In this document: positions 1-39,786 of the stretch, one piece after another
Numbering within the stretch: position 1 is the first letter of the stretch
Layout of the letters: every line of letters starts with the position of its first letter
Source: Myxocyprinus asiaticus
Taxonomy: Eukaryota; Chordata; Actinopteri; Cypriniformes; Catostomidae
Length of the DNA: 64,000 bases
Assembly (NCBI RefSeq): GCF_019703515.2
Contig: NC_059382.1
Span: 11,480,001-11,544,000, forward strand
Direction of reading: 5' to 3'
The notes under the pieces: model-generated
What the model was told of the DNA's origin: nothing
Seen by the model: only the letters and a program-made list of their open reading frames with translations
Database searches by the model: none
Program-made: the position numbers and the translations under genes

Positions 1-26976
<26,976 letters not shown>

Positions 26977-27440
26977 GGCTGTGGTGAAGTCAGATGGAGA
27001 AAGTGATGCTGTGGTCCTGAGCAGGCCGGTGGAATCGGCTGCTGCGGGAGAGTGATGCAAAACAATGATGCTGCCGCCACAGACTGAAACAGAACAGAGC
27101 ACCACAGATCTGCTAAGCTCTTCCCCCCCACCTCCGTGAGTGTCCAACCCACCCTCTCTCTCTCTCTCTGTAAGGCAAGTTCACTTTAAATAACCCAGTG
27201 TTGGGAGAGTAGACAGCGCAGAGGATAAATCCTCTTAGCCCCATGTGGTTAATTATAACCCTGTTTGCTTGCATCCCAAGCAAGAGAGAGAGGCTCACTG
27301 ACTGAGCTATCTGTCCTCCTTTGATGGTTTTGACAATAGCCAGGAAAAGAGGAATCTGGTAAGTTGCAAGGTTAGTTACAGTATTTGCTGAGTATCTTGA
27401 ACCCAGAGAAAGAAAAAGCGCAAGCCAATATTCTCATATA

Positions 27441-27441
<1 letters not shown>

Positions 27442-27513
<72 letters not shown>

Positions 27514-27514
27514 A
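27442..27514. repeat. (TA)n microsatellite
   Basis: About 35 TA units with one interruption, just upstream of canonical fry exon 1. The apparent YIYIYI frame over it is an artefact. Confidence 0.95.
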
Positions 27515-28599
27515 TTAGCAAAATAATTTGACTTGTTAATGTAGGTATAGGAGAGGAAAAATAAGAGGGAGAAGAAAATGTTTCCCATACATTTTGCCAT
27601 TGATGTTATATAATTTAATTTAACATTATTTTATATTTATTTTATAATCATATATTATATTTAAATATTATTTAAACATAGCATAATAGGCTTGGTAATC
27701 ATGTATAGTTAGGACAGCAAAATAAAAAGGCTTGTCAACCTACGAAAGGGAGGAGAAAATACAGGTACCTTTTATATATTCTGTTGTTGATGTCTAAATC
27801 TATGCATACAACCTCTTTCACACTCAATGTTATTTTTGCACCAACTTATCTGTCACAATGGCCAACGCAGGCAGATGGACAGGTTGCATTACATGCCCTC
27901 ACCTTCATCCTATTGTTGGGCCTATACAGTTCATAGTAATTATTACTATAGTACTAGTAGTTCATTAATACCTGTTTGATTTGACTGATATTTTTATTTA
28001 CTTTTGTACAATAAACTTTTAGTGTGTGACAGACTGTAATGCAAATTACAATGTAAAATCTGGGCCCTGAAGGAAAACCTGTATCAGAAACCACTGGTAT
28101 AAGTGGTGTACAGCAGTGTATTGTTTTCTAGGGTTTGTATATTCATCGGTTTGGTATAAAAATTATGCTTTGCAGACCTGCACCTGTTCCAAATGGTTGT
28201 AGTCAGCAGACATCGAGCACCCTCTGACACTTCACTTTTACATTGAGTGTTGATTTTGGCTTGAACGGAGCCAAAGTCATTCAACACAAGTATCAAAGAG
28301 CTTAAAGAGCAAGTCAGTGCAAGCATATCTACACAACGTATTTTCTTTTTTTTTTTTTTTTTTTTTTGCTGAAGGACAAAGTAGCAATTTCTTCCAAAAG
28401 TCCAAAGCTCACAAAAACAGCGCAAACACCAGCCCAATCAATGCAGTGGTAAACAATCTCAGTCGTGACATTTGTCGTAAGCACAAAACAGTCTCCTTTA
28501 CAAAATGCACTGTACGAAATATCAGCACAGTGGTGAAGAACAGGAAGAACAATTCAATGACCAAAATAAATAAATAACATTTTATTATTTAAAAAAAGT

Positions 28600-29400
28600 A
28601 GATTATACTAAAGGTTACATAAAAATCAGGCCAAGGGATTGGTCACAACTTTTATGATGCCAACTACCTGTCTAAAATGACTACTGACTATTCTATAGCA
28701 ATGCTGAATCTGTGTTGATCTTGGGATATTCCACATTGCCGATCTCCTGGAAAGCACTGCATGTCCCAAGTCACTCCAGCCATAATCCCATCATGCCCCT
28801 CTCTAGCCCTCTGATGTCAAGAACTCGCCCTTAATTACATAATGCACTCACTCAAGGCCAGTGCAAAGTTGCCCATCTGTGTTCTGGGTGGGGGGAAAGT
28901 ATCTATTTATTCTTACCAATTTACATGAAACTAGATTCATATCAAAGAAAAAAGAATACAGTGTTTCCCTATTGATGCGTTTGTTTGCTTTCAAAGTGCA
29001 AAACTCATGGCTGAATCAGGTAAGCATATTAAGAAGCAATGTACAATAATGAAATTTATTTCAAATGTAAACTCAGAAGGTACAGTAGATTTATTCCAGT
29101 TACATTTACCACAATCAGATCAGACCCAGCATGGCGACAGACTTCTTTCAGACAGATTATTACATAATGCCCTGGTTGAACTATTTTTCAACCTTTTAAC
29201 CAGACCAATGATGCCAATCAATGTATATAAATGGTTTGATGGGTGGAAATGCTCCAAAAACTTCCTGAAGTAAAAAGCTGAAGGGTACAGGCCATTACAA
29301 ATTGCAGCAGAGAGCACTGCATCGGTACTGACAAAAGTCAATCACTCATTCAAATCAAACTGTTTCAGTTAAGCAGTTAGATTAAAGGCATTTAAAATAT
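28600..29400. other. no gene recognised
   Basis: Upstream of fry exon 1; only decayed repeat-like sequence and short chance frames. Confidence 0.4.
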
Positions 29401-29419
29401 ACAGATGTAAAACTAGATT

Positions 29420-29640
29420 TTTACATTTTCAGAAGAAAATGTAAGTGGTGCTTGCCTGTGCAAAACAAGTCACCACAATGCTAATATGTTCTGGGTGGTT
29501 GCCAGGGCATTCCTATGCGGTTGCTAGGGTGTTCTGCGTGGTTCCTAAGAGGTTGTTTATTGGCAAAAAGTCAAAAGAGCCCATCTCCAAGAATCTATGA
29601 TATTCTGGTTCCTAGATATTGCTCAGGACCCTCTTCAATA
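29420..29640 (+). repeat. GGTTGCTAGGTGGTTGC-type interspersed repeat
   Basis: Begins ATTTTCAGAAGAAAATGTAA, carries GGTTGCTAGGGTGTTCTGCG and ends TATGATATTCTGGTTCC; same family as 1063-1345. Confidence 0.7.
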
Positions 29641-29693
29641 TTTAAGTCTGTGAGATTTTTTTGCCCTCAACAAGCAAAATAAATGATGTCAAA

Positions 29694-30284
29694 GGAATAT
29701 TCTAGGTTTAAGTTAAGCTCAATCACCAGCATTTGTGGCATAATGTTCATTACCACAAAAAATTATTTTGACTCATCCCTCCTTTTCTTTAACAACAGCA
29801 AAAATCGAGGTCACAGTGAGGCACTTACAATGGAAGTGAATGGGGCCAATTTTTTGAGGGTTTAAATGCAGAAATGTAAAGCTTATCATTTTATAAAAGC
29901 ATTTATATTTATTCTTATGCTAAACTTGTGAATTATTTGAGTTAAAACGTCATTTTTATGGTTGTTTTGGGGTTTACTGCATTACACTGTCATGGTAACA
30001 AAGCTGTAAAATTGAATATAGCTTACACAGAAAAGGTTAGTAAGTGATTTTAGCACACTAAAATCATGTTAACATGCAAATTGTTAATGTCTAGTGGCTA
30101 TATGGAAACTGAGTATTTTTACAGATTGGCCTCATTCACTTCCATTGCAAATACCTCAATGTAACCCAGATTTGTGCTTTTAAAACAGAGGGAGGGGCGA
30201 GTCAAAATAATTTTTGGTTGTAATCAACATTTTAAAACAAATGCTCTCGAATAAACTTAACTTGTATTGAACTCAGAATATTCC
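29694..30284. mobile_element. MITE with inverted ends GGAATATTCT
   Basis: The left end GGAATATTCTAGGTTTAAGT and right end AACTCAGAATATTCC are inverted. Internal sequences CACTTCCATTG/CAATGGAAGTGA are also arranged as inverted copies around the middle, typical of abundant cyprinid foldback repeats. Confidence 0.65.
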
Positions 30285-30572
30285 TTCAACATGAATACTA
30301 ATCTTTGTTGAGCATTTTGGAATATTTCATAACTGCAAACTAAATCGACAAATTGACTTTACAGGCTTTACATTATTTGCAGGTCCACACTTTGAGATAC
30401 TTTGTCAATATTTTGTCTTCAATCATGAGTGGGAGTGCAAGCTGGTTGTTCAGTAGGTTGAGTCCCATTAAGAGCCTATTAAAAGCATTTTCAAGCTCTG
30501 ATGAAGAAATGGAATGCAAGGCATGTCTCACAGATTCAGGCATCATTGTGGACATCAGTACCAGCTCTACAC

Positions 30573-30575
<3 letters not shown>

Positions 30576-30618
<43 letters not shown>
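30576..30618. repeat. (CT)n microsatellite
   Basis: About 20 CT units; the serine/leucine-rich frames across it are artefacts. Confidence 0.95.
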
Positions 30619-30621
<3 letters not shown>

Positions 30622-30842
30622 TGCTGATTTCCCCTCTCTCCACCCTCTGGCCCTTCTCTCTCCCCTTTCACTCTTACCTTATCCTTCTTTTCAAACTCTT
30701 TCAAGGAGCCACACTGAGCCAAACACGCAGAGCTCAAGAAACTTTTTCAATGCTTCAATCTCCCTTCAATCTAAGCTCTCTGTCTTGTGTAATTTACATC
30801 AAATGCTTATCAAGTTAAACATTCTAACAAACAGGATAGATA

Positions 30843-31350
30843 CAGAGGGGTCCAAAAGTCTGAAATCACATTGAAATATAGGGATTCAAATTTTAAATTC
30901 AAATTTAAACCTGCAAATAAACAAAAGCTTTAGGATTTTACATGATAAACAAAGAAACATTATGTCGTAATATAATATTAAAAAAGGAATATTTTTAACC
31001 TTAAGATTTAGAATATTTAAAATACATATTTAAGATTCAGCACTATTTCTAGGTCACATTTTTAACATATAGGTTGAACTACATGTAGAGGTCAGATTGT
31101 CTTGCCTCTATTGAAATACACAAGACACTCTTTCTAACATTCTTAAATTATGCTGGGATAAATGGATCAACATGGTAATTTAAGCAAAAGGGGGATTTAC
31201 CAAATGCTTAAAAATTCTAAAATCCATGTACATTTTACAACTTTTCAAATTCTTTATGCTAATAATACAATTTGTATAAAAAAATACTAAATTATAAAAA
31301 TGCAAAAAAGAAGCTTTTGACAAGTGGTCTCAGACTTTTGGTCTCTACTG
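30843..31350. mobile_element. Tc1/mariner-type MITE
   Basis: The inverted ends CAGAGGGGTCCAAAAGTCTG and CAGACTTTTGGTCTCTACTG are flanked by TA on both sides. The interior is AT-rich with no frame. Confidence 0.75.
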
Positions 31351-31779
31351 TATGTCAAGTTACACCATTAAATTAGATCATGTGAGACGATTCCAATCCT
31401 GTCGTAGAAATAAATAATCCTATATCTAGCAATGCATCTGGTTGAGTTATGACTTGCCAGACGTTGGAGAACGTCTCAAAACCCAAATAAAGTAGCTTTT
31501 TTTTATGTTTTACACCACCTGGATCACCCTTATGATTTAATAATGCCGGTTTTCCACTGCATGCACTTCTATTGGTTCAAGTGCAACTTTGATAAACTAA
31601 TAGCAAACAGTCTATTTTAATGCACATGATGCCACATTCTTGAGGTAACCCAAAAAATATCTATAGACAGTGAGGCATTTCGCACATGGCTGACAGAAAG
31701 AGTTGAACATTAAGTCTTCTGAGCACCCTTGCAAAGTGCCCTCTCAATTTTTCTCCGATCTCTAATTTCTTTAACGTAC

Positions 31780-32008
31780 AGTGACAACAACAAATAAACA
31801 AGCAAACTTGTGCCAATCGCCACCTACATGCCAGAATACTGGGCCTTTTCCTGGAGTGAATCTTCTTAAACTTCCCGCGAAAGTCCTCGCTCAGTATCAT
31901 GTCTTCAGGTAAGCTAGCTGTCCTCACCAGCATGACCCCGTCATGCTCATTTGGACCATTCTTCTGATGCAATGGCAGCTCCTTGCAGCCACGCTCGCTG
32001 TACGACAT
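31780..32008 (-). CDS. candidate alternative 5' coding exon (fry?)
   Basis: A minus-strand open frame begins with ATG at 32008 and reads MSYSERGCKELPLHQKNGPN, then EHDGVMLVRTASLPEDMILS and a basic stretch FRGKFKKIHSRKR. It has protein-like composition and is not a repeat I recognise. The frame stays open upstream of the ATG for about 18 codons before a stop, so the exon may start earlier. Three donors are possible. Only GTACGT at 31779-31774 leaves phase 1 (229 nt from the ATG), which fits fry exon 2. GTGAGG (31927-31922) and GTGGCG (31823-31818) do not fit that phase. It may instead belong to another transcript. Confidence 0.45.
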
Positions 32009-32748
32009 CCTCAGCTGGCGAGCCGCCCAATACCTGTCACGCTTTCCTCTGTGGTTTCATTTAACTTGTGATTTTAGTTTTGTTTCTTCTCCTCCTAATG
32101 CTCTCTCATTCCTCCTTTCCTTCTTACAGAGAACTGTCTTAATCCTGGGCATATGAGTGTATCTGTGGTGTGGAAAGATGCAGCCTGATAGGAGCACTGC
32201 TCTGCGCTGCCAGCGTCTTTTAACCCTCCTCGCATTTGTCAAAGCAGTTCAGCAAGTTACAGTACAACATATGAAAACAGGCAGGTGTAAGATTACTGTG
32301 CCGCCCCCATGACAGAAAAAAAGAGAGCAAAAGGAATAGACATAGAGAAACAGAAAAAGAAAGGGACTTTGAGAGTCAAGTGGTGTCTCAGTATAAGCAA
32401 GTCACAGGAAATGCTGCAGTGGATAGCTTTGACAAACTCCCCCATTAAAGCAGTTATCACAAACAAACCGTTTCCGCCAGAGTGTATCCAAGTCATTTAG
32501 TCTTCAGCAATCATCCTGTGGTAGTCCAAAGGGTGGGATTCTCCTAAGATAACACTGTAGGATGTAAGCGATTTGTCTAACATGGTGCATGTTTCGGAAA
32601 AGTTCACAGATGAGAGGCATCCCCAAAATCTGCTGGGATGGAGGAATCACTTGGGTCTAGTTTTTAATGAGGAGTCAGATGTGAACAGTTCTTATTAAGT
32701 CGCTACCAGAACTGCAGAGCCACACTCAAAAGTTTAACATATACACAC

Positions 32749-33182
32749 TATGGGGGCCTGGGTAGTTCAGCGAGTAAAGATGCTGACTACCACCCCTGGA
32801 GTTGTGAGTTTGAATCCAGGGTGTGCTGAGTGACTCCAGCCAGGTCTCCTAAGCAACCAAATTGGCCCGGTTGCTAGGGAGGGTAGAGTCACATGGGGTA
32901 ACCTTCTCGTGGTCGCTATAATGTGTGGTTCTCACTCTCGGTGGGGTGCGTGGTGAATTGTGCGTGGATGCCGCGGAGAATAGCATGAAGACTCCATGCG
33001 CACTATGTCTCCGCGGTAACACGCTCAACAAGTCAGGTGATAAGATGTGCGGATTGACAGTCTCAGACGCGGAGGCAACTGAGATTCGTCCTCCGCCACC
33101 CGGATTGAGGCAAGTCACTACGCCACCACAAGGACTTAGAGCACATTGGGAATTGGGCATTCCAAATTGGGGAGAAAAAAAA
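32749..33182 (+). repeat. tRNA-derived SINE
   Basis: The head resembles a tRNA promoter: an A-box-like TAGTTCAGCGAGTAAAGA and a B-box-like GAGTTTGAATCC. A long body and an A-rich tail (GGGGAGAAAAAAAAAAC) follow. The body is GC-rich compared with its surroundings. Open frames on both strands here are shadows. Confidence 0.75.
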
Positions 33183-33799
33183 AACTTACACATGAGAATA
33201 TGTAATGTGAATTGTTGCATCATGGGCATAAACTCTCAGTAACTAAGAGAAGCCTCTGTAAAAAATCTGTTCTTACCTTCTGACGCTCATTTGTGCACAA
33301 AAATAGAAACACAAATGGCCCACACCTAAGTGAATTAATTTTTTCCAGTGTTACCCTACATGAGAAATAGAAACACTTTGTGTGAACTTGAGGCGTTTTC
33401 TGTTTTAAAAGTATGCATTTTTAGCCAGCTAGTGCACTGAAGAATAGACATACTGTGCCACAAGAATAAAAAAAAAATCAGTCATTACTGTTTTTCCCCT
33501 AATCCAGGTTAGTCAAACCCAGCCTAGGTAGCTTGTAACTATACTGTATAATACACTAGATTTAATACAAATTTAAAATCATAAAATTGTTCAAAGGGAA
33601 AATGTTCAATCAGCTGGTCTTCCTCATGGAAACTCACAATTAAATTAAGCAGAACAAATGTGACACTATCATATACAAAATCAGTTTACATATATAAAAG
33701 GAGGGTCAGTGTATTGGGTGAAAAGTCTTGCATATTTGAAAGAATGGTGGATTTTGTTTTTGACAGAGAAACTTATTCTACTCAAACATAAGACGTTTT

Positions 33800-34055
33800 G
33801 GTAACACTTTACAATAAGATTGTATTTGTTAACATAACACTAACAATGAAAAATACTTTTATAGCATTTACTAATCTTGGTTGATTTTATTTCTTCACAT
33901 ACAAATATATATTTTTTAATATTAAAAGTTAACATTTGTTAATGTAATATGAACTAACATGAGCAAACTTTAACAAACGTTTCGATAAATTAACATTAAC
34001 TAAGATCAATAAATGCTGTAAAATATCATTAATCATTGTTAGTTCAAGACACCTA
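33800..34055 (+). repeat. interspersed repeat, same family as 13374-13652
   Basis: Begins GGTAACACTTTACAATAAGA and continues GTTAACAT...ACTAACAATGAA...AGCATTTACTAATCTTGG, a copy of the repeat at 13.4-13.65 kb in the other orientation. No open frame. Confidence 0.65.
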
Positions 34056-36886
34056 ATGTAATAAATGGAAATATATTGTAGAATGTTATCAGTGTCTTTT
34101 ATGGGTTAGAAATGCCTTTTGGACGATTGTTTGGCAGTTCCTTCCATAGCTGAGCTTTTGATTTTGTATGAATGGGCTTACCAATATACATCTGCATTGT
34201 GAGCAAATACTGAAGCTTTGTTTCGTATCAAATCTGAAACTTTGTCAAGTTTATATTTTAGATTTGATACAAAGCAAAATCTACATCTTTCAAAACAGTG
34301 ATTTTCTCATAAGTTGCTTTGGTTAGAAAGTGTGTAAAGGGCACAAATATAAAACTAAGTCACATAAATAATGTATATTACAGTAAATCAACGATTTTTG
34401 GAAAGGCCCGTTGCATTCTACAAGAAATAAATAGTGCAACTGCGCCCCCTAGAGTTAAAAAGTACATAAGCGTTCTCTTTGAAGGATTGGCATGGCTTGC
34501 CACAAACTTGCATATTTAAAGAATGCAATCCAATAAATGGCCACAGATGCACCTGATACTATTATATGCTCCACAAAAATTGGGTTTATCAATATGAAAG
34601 GAACTAAACAATAATCTAGTTAAAGATATCTTATGCCATTTTCACTCATTAAAGAGCATGTTTTCTAAGATAATTTTTAAACTCGGTTTAATGCCAAAAA
34701 CTGTTTCATAAGATTCTGAAATGCAGAGCAGGTCTCTGTGGACTGAGAAGTAGGCAACAGTTTAGCCAAAAGAAGCCAACACCTCCGGGCTCTGGGAGAA
34801 TTCAGCAAACTGTTGCCATGGCGAGGGACATTTGAATTTGCATTCGCAGAGAAGCCCTGGTAAATAATTAATGTACGCCTATTATTAGAATAAACTCATT
34901 TAAAGTTAACTGTACTCAGGTGAGAATTATCTGTAAATTCTAGAGAACGAAGGGAGCGAATGTAAGCAATAGCGACAAACATGCCACAGTGCAAATGACC
35001 TGACACACTCAGCTAGATGTGTGCACTCTGTCTCTTATTGACCCATATCACATGTTATTTCTCAATCATTTGCACTCAATGTATGTTCAAACACTACAGA
35101 AGAGCACATGTGCAACTTAAGTTTAAAGCAGTGATAGATGCTAAAAAACAACCATCTTTTAACAAACACTTTGATCCATCGATACATCTAACCATACAAA
35201 GGATTTCAAATTGCAACTAGCATCACAGGCCAGCCAATAGTGTAATGTGTATGATGAGAAAATTGTATCATGTAACTCATCAAAAAAAAGGAGCCCTTTC
35301 TGCTGATCTCAAGTGTGTCCAGACTCCAGCCAAAGTGCTTCAGCTGCCATCTGGAGAGCCCAAGACTCTCATTGGGAAGCAGCTACCTGCTCCCCATCGC
35401 AACAACACAAATACACACATCAAGCGAGTCAAAGTACTTAAGAATATGCAGACATCTCCACTATAAGTTTAACTCTTCATTTTTTAAACAAATAAATCAT
35501 AAGTTGATGCTTGCTTTAAGACGTGTCTCAAAAGTCTCTCAAAATTTTTCAGATGTCATTTTAAAGCTTTTAGTTCATAAAGAGATACAGTAACCCCCAA
35601 ATGTATTTACACACCTACTGTATGTCACACTTAAAAATTTATTTTAAGAGGCAATTATTAACAAAATATGAAAGCAGGTGGTGTTTATGTTAAAGATAAC
35701 ACAAGCACACTTCTCAAGCAAATCATTTTGCAAAAAGAAGTTTATTAGGTTTTAAAATCTAAAACAATAGCTATACTTTTCAAAATTAGGACAAATGTAG
35801 CTGAACATGGCCATATAGTAGTTGATGTGATAAACTACCTTTGGTTACTCTGCTGGGTCACCTGTATGAACTTGAGCGGAAATGACTTCATAATGAAACG
35901 CCTTCATGTAAACACAAAAATGATCCGATTGAGCTGGATCTGAATGAAATTTCCATCCGACTGAAGAGGGTGGTGTAGACCTAAAATAATCTGATTAAAA
36001 GAAAAATATTAGCCATGTAAACGTTTGAATCCAACTATTTTCTCAATCGTATTTTAAAGTACCTTGCGCTCATGTGCAGAGATGTGGTGCGTATGTATGT
36101 TTATACATGATACTCTTGGCGGGAACCTAATTTATACAAAGCAATGACAAAATGCAATATTAAGGGTATGCAGCCTCACACTGAATGTTCTGCAGGGTGC
36201 ATATGTTCTTTCATCATGACATCATATAAAGCAAAAAAGAACGTTGTGTCATTCTTAATAGGGACTTTAAGCAGCAGGTGCGGTTATGGCGTTCTGTGTT
36301 CCAATGCGTGTGTGTGACCATCATTTCTAAAGCATTTCTTCTTTGCATTCCTAAACATCCTCCTCAAAACTTATGTTAAATTACACAAGGTTATAGGCTT
36401 TGAATAAAAAACCTCAAAAATATCCATAGCTATTAACAATAATACAGTATCTAGGTTTGAGATTTAGGCTATTTATATCCTACAAGAGTAAATCTCTTCT
36501 TCTGACAGTTATTTAGACAAAGCAAGCATCCCTTCTCTTGCTGTTTTAAATAGCCTACCTTTTTTTTCTTGAATGATTAAATGCTCTGTTCCGCCATGAT
36601 TATTGCTTAGTGATTTTTATGTAGCGTCCCATCTGCAGCTGTTGTTTAAAGTCCCTATTATTTTGTTTCCATTCCACATCAGTGTACTCCTTTAAGGAGA
36701 ACTCTCACATCAACGGACGCAACGGATGTAGACTAGGGATTTGCAAGACTAGTCAATCTTTAAACTATCTTTTATCTTTTTCATTTCACATAAACTCGAT
36801 GACACTATCGATTAGGTTTAGGTTTAAGGTTTGGGTAGGGAGGTAGCATAGTTTTTGTTGATTTTAACTCAAAATATTTATCACCA
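34056..36886. other. no gene recognised
   Basis: About 2.8 kb of AT-rich sequence. 35590-35760 (CAGTAACCCCCAAATGTATT) has some look of a decayed Tc1 terminus. 36720-36840 holds GGTTTAGGTTTAAGGTTTGG-type repeat sequence. No supported exon. Confidence 0.4.
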
Positions 36887-37057
36887 CACAGTGGTGGCTC
36901 AGCGGTTAAGGCTCTGGGTTACTGATCAGAAGGTCAGGGGCTCAAGCCCCAGTACTGTCAAGATGCCAATCTGCTCCAGGGGCACTGTATCATGGCTGAC
37001 CCTGCACTCTGACCCCAGCTTAGCTGGGATATGTGAAAAAAAGAATTTCACTGTATA
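36887..37057 (+). repeat. tRNA-derived SINE (fish V-SINE-like)
   Basis: The head has GTGGCTCAGCGGTTAAGG (A box) and GGGCTCAAGCCCC (B box). The 3' part, CTGACCCCAGCTTAGCTGGG then GAATTTCACTGTA, is the conserved tail of a SINE widespread in fishes. The middle is short, as if internally deleted. Confidence 0.8.
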
Positions 37058-37059
37058 TA

Positions 37060-38195
37060 TTATTATAATTATTTCGACTCAAAACTGACACAATATACAC
37101 AATAATACTTATACAATAATAAAAGTATAAAGAACCACGTAATGTCATTTTGCAAAAATCAGGCTGGTTCTAATGCATTGTAATTAATATATTTTGCCTG
37201 TCCAATACTTTTTGTGGCCACAGTACATGATTATGTTAAAATCTCAGAAATGTCTTACTAGGCCTAATTCTAAGGCTGGGTTGGCTGCAATTTTCAAGCC
37301 CTGGCTTGCCTGCAAATGTGATGACAGCAGCTTGCCAATGAATGTAACATTCACAGAGTTGAGGCTGGTGTTTGCTTCATGAAAGTACCGGTTCTGTCCG
37401 CTCCGCTGATAATGGGGTCTTTCAGGGCACTTGGGTCCTCACCCTGCACCTGTCCCTAATGGCATGCCAGTAAGCAATTGCAGATGGGGCTAATGTCTTA
37501 CATCCAATCAAACGGCTTGGAAACAACTAAGAGGTGGAGTTAACAACTCCTCACCCTATGGTACAGCAGAAAAAACGATGCCAATGACACCAGCAGCATC
37601 GCTGGTATCAAGTTACAGACAGGTGATTCTGTTCTTTTTTGCACCCAGCATTGATACGCACAACAAGCGCTCATTGTTCAGTCTTCAGGATGGGAAGTGA
37701 AAATCATCCGCTGGCTCAGGTTCAACAATCAAGCGTTTGACCCTAACAAAAGGTGTCCTCTGTCTCAAGTGACACCAGAAGACGTTGGTTTTTGAATGAA
37801 CCTGAGCCACTGCCATTGTCTGATTACAAATGTGCATGCCAAGTCTGAACTGCATGAGAACAGATATCCAGGTTAATTAGAGTTATTCGCTGGCGCATTA
37901 AGATAAAACGCAGGGGAATATGTGTTGGTGGATGAACAAGAGGAACAATGAAAAATAGAGCAAGAACATGAGTATGTAAATGATACCAGATCATAAAGCT
38001 CCTGCCCACCTACTAACATATTTATAGAAGTGTACTAAAACCAGCATGGTTGCCTGAGAAACAAGCAGGGATGTTCTTCTGATCAAAGAGATCCCTGGGA
38101 ATGTGCTGTTAGAAGGTACAAGCTCATGTCTATGCCACTGTTAAATAAACTCTGCCAAAACTTATAATGTAAAAACATTATATATGTATATACAT
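37060..38195. other. no gene recognised
   Basis: Mixed unique sequence with short frames only. The last 45 bp form one arm of an inverted repeat that continues on the other side of the Tc1 element at 38202-39786. Confidence 0.4.
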
Positions 38196-38201
38196 AATAT
38201 A

Positions 38202-39786
38202 CAGGTGCATCTCAATAAATTAGAATGTCGTGGAAAAGTTCATTTATTTCAGTAATTCAACTCAAATTGTGAAACTCGTGTATTAAATAAATTCACTGAA
38301 CACAGACTGAAGTAGTTTAAGTCTTTGGTTCTTTTAATTGTGATGATTTTGGCTCACATTTAACAAAAACCCACCAATTCACTATCTCAAAAAATTAGAA
38401 TACATCATAAGACCAATAAAAAAAAACATTTTTAGTGAATTGTTGGCCATCTGGAAAGTATGTTCATTTACTGTATATGTACTCAATACTTGGCAGGGGC
38501 TCCTTTTGCTTTAATTACTGCCTCAATTCGGCGTGGCATGGAGGTGATCAGTTTGTGGCACTGCTGAGGTGGTATGGAAGCCCAGGTTTCTTTGACAGTG
38601 GCCTTCAGCTTATCTGCATTTTTTGGTCTCTTGTTTCTCATTTTCCTCTTGACAATACCCCATAGATTCTCTATGGGGTTCAGGTCTGGTAAGTTTGCTG
38701 GCCAGTCAAGCACACCAACACCATGGTCATTTAACCAACTTTTGGTGCTTTTGGCAGTGTGGGCAGGTGCCAAATCCTGCTGGAAAATGAAATCAGCATC
38801 TTTAAAAAGCTGGTCAGCAGAAAGAAGCATGAAGTGCTCCAAAATTTCTTGGTAAACGGGTGCAGTGACTTTGGTTTTCAAAAAACACAATGGACCAACA
38901 CCAGCAGATGACATTGCACCCCAAATCATCACAGACTGTGGAAACTTAACACTGGACTTCAAGCAACTTGGGCTATGAGCTTCTCCACACTTCCTCCAGA
39001 CTCTAGGACCTTGGTTTCCAAATGAAATACAAAACTTGCTCTCATCTGAAAAGAGGACTTTGGACCACTGGGCAACAGTCCAGTTCTTCTTCTCCTTAGC
39101 CCAGGTAAGACGTCTCTGACGTTGTCTGTGGTTCAGGAGTGGCTTAACAAGAGGAATACAACAACTGTAGCCAAATTCCTTGACATGTCTGTGTGTGGTG
39201 GCTCTTGATGCCTTGACCCCAGCCTCAGTCCATTCCTTGTGAAGTTCACCCAAATTCTTGAATCGATTTTGCTTGACAATTCTCATAAGGTTGTGGTTCT
39301 CTTGGTTGGTTGTGCATCTTTTTCTTCCACACTTTTTCCTTCCACTCAGCTTTCTGTTAACATGCTTGGATACAGCACTCTGTGAACAGCCAGCTTCTTT
39401 GGCAATGAATGTTTGTGGCTTACCCTCCTTGTGAAGGGTGTCAATGATTGTCTTCTGGACAACTGTCAGATCAGCAGTCTTCCCCATGATTGTGTAGCTT
39501 AGTGAACCAAACTGAGAGACCATTTTGAAGGCTCAGGAAACCTTTGCAGGTGTTGTGAGTTGATTAGCTGATTGGCATGTCACCATATTCTAATTTTTTG
39601 AGATAGTGAATTGGTGGGTTTTTGTTAAATGTGAGCCAAAATCATCACAATTAAAAGAACCAAAGACTTAAACTACTTCAGTCTGTGTGCATTGAATTTA
39701 TTTAATACACGAGTTTCACAATTTGAGTTGAATTACTGAAATAAATGAACTTTTCCACGACATTCTAATTTATTGAGATGCACCTG
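38202..39786 (-). mobile_element. intact Tc1-like transposon
   Basis: A Tc1/mariner element with long inverted repeats. The left end begins CAGGTGCATCTCAATAAATT and the right end is its reverse complement; similarity continues for over 100 bp inward. TA dinucleotides flank both ends (38200-38201 and 39787-39788). It carries one uninterrupted transposase gene on the minus strand, so this copy may be recent. Confidence 0.95.
38483..39523 (-). CDS. Tc1-like transposase, apparently full length
   Basis: A single 346-codon frame without breaks. Residues 13-120 hold the paired-like helix-turn-helix DNA-binding domain (start probably M13, MGKTADLT), with the basic GRKKCGRKRC stretch near 61-70. The catalytic domain shows FSDESKF (D160), FQQDLAPAH (D250) and NPIENLW (E285), giving exact DD34E spacing. 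It ends KAKGAPAKY, the usual Tc1 C-terminus. It would cut and paste its own element at TA sites. Whether it is expressed cannot be told. Confidence 0.95.
   Translation of the reverse strand: MVSQFGSLSYTIMGKTADLTVVQKTIIDTLHKEGKPQTFIAKEAGCSQSAVSKHVNRKLSGRKKCGRKRCTTNQENHNLMRIVKQNRFKNLGELHKEWTEAGVKASRATTHRHVKEFGYSCCIPLVKPLLNHRQRQRRLTWAKEKKNWTVAQWSKVLFSDESKFCISFGNQGPRVWRKCGEAHSPSCLKSSVKFPQSVMIWGAMSSAGVGPLCFLKTKVTAPVYQEILEHFMLLSADQLFKDADFIFQQDLAPAHTAKSTKSWLNDHGVGVLDWPANLPDLNPIENLWGIVKRKMRNKRPKNADKLKATVKETWASIPPQQCHKLITSMPRRIEAVIKAKGAPAKY

Noticed and set aside
28084..28437. Lysine-rich 117-codon minus-strand ORF
   Set aside because: Driven by a poly-T/poly-A tract at 28346-28368; no conserved content.
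32764..32826. A tRNA gene at the head of the SINE
   Set aside because: Only A- and B-box-like pieces; no complete cloverleaf, and a SINE body and A-rich tail follow.
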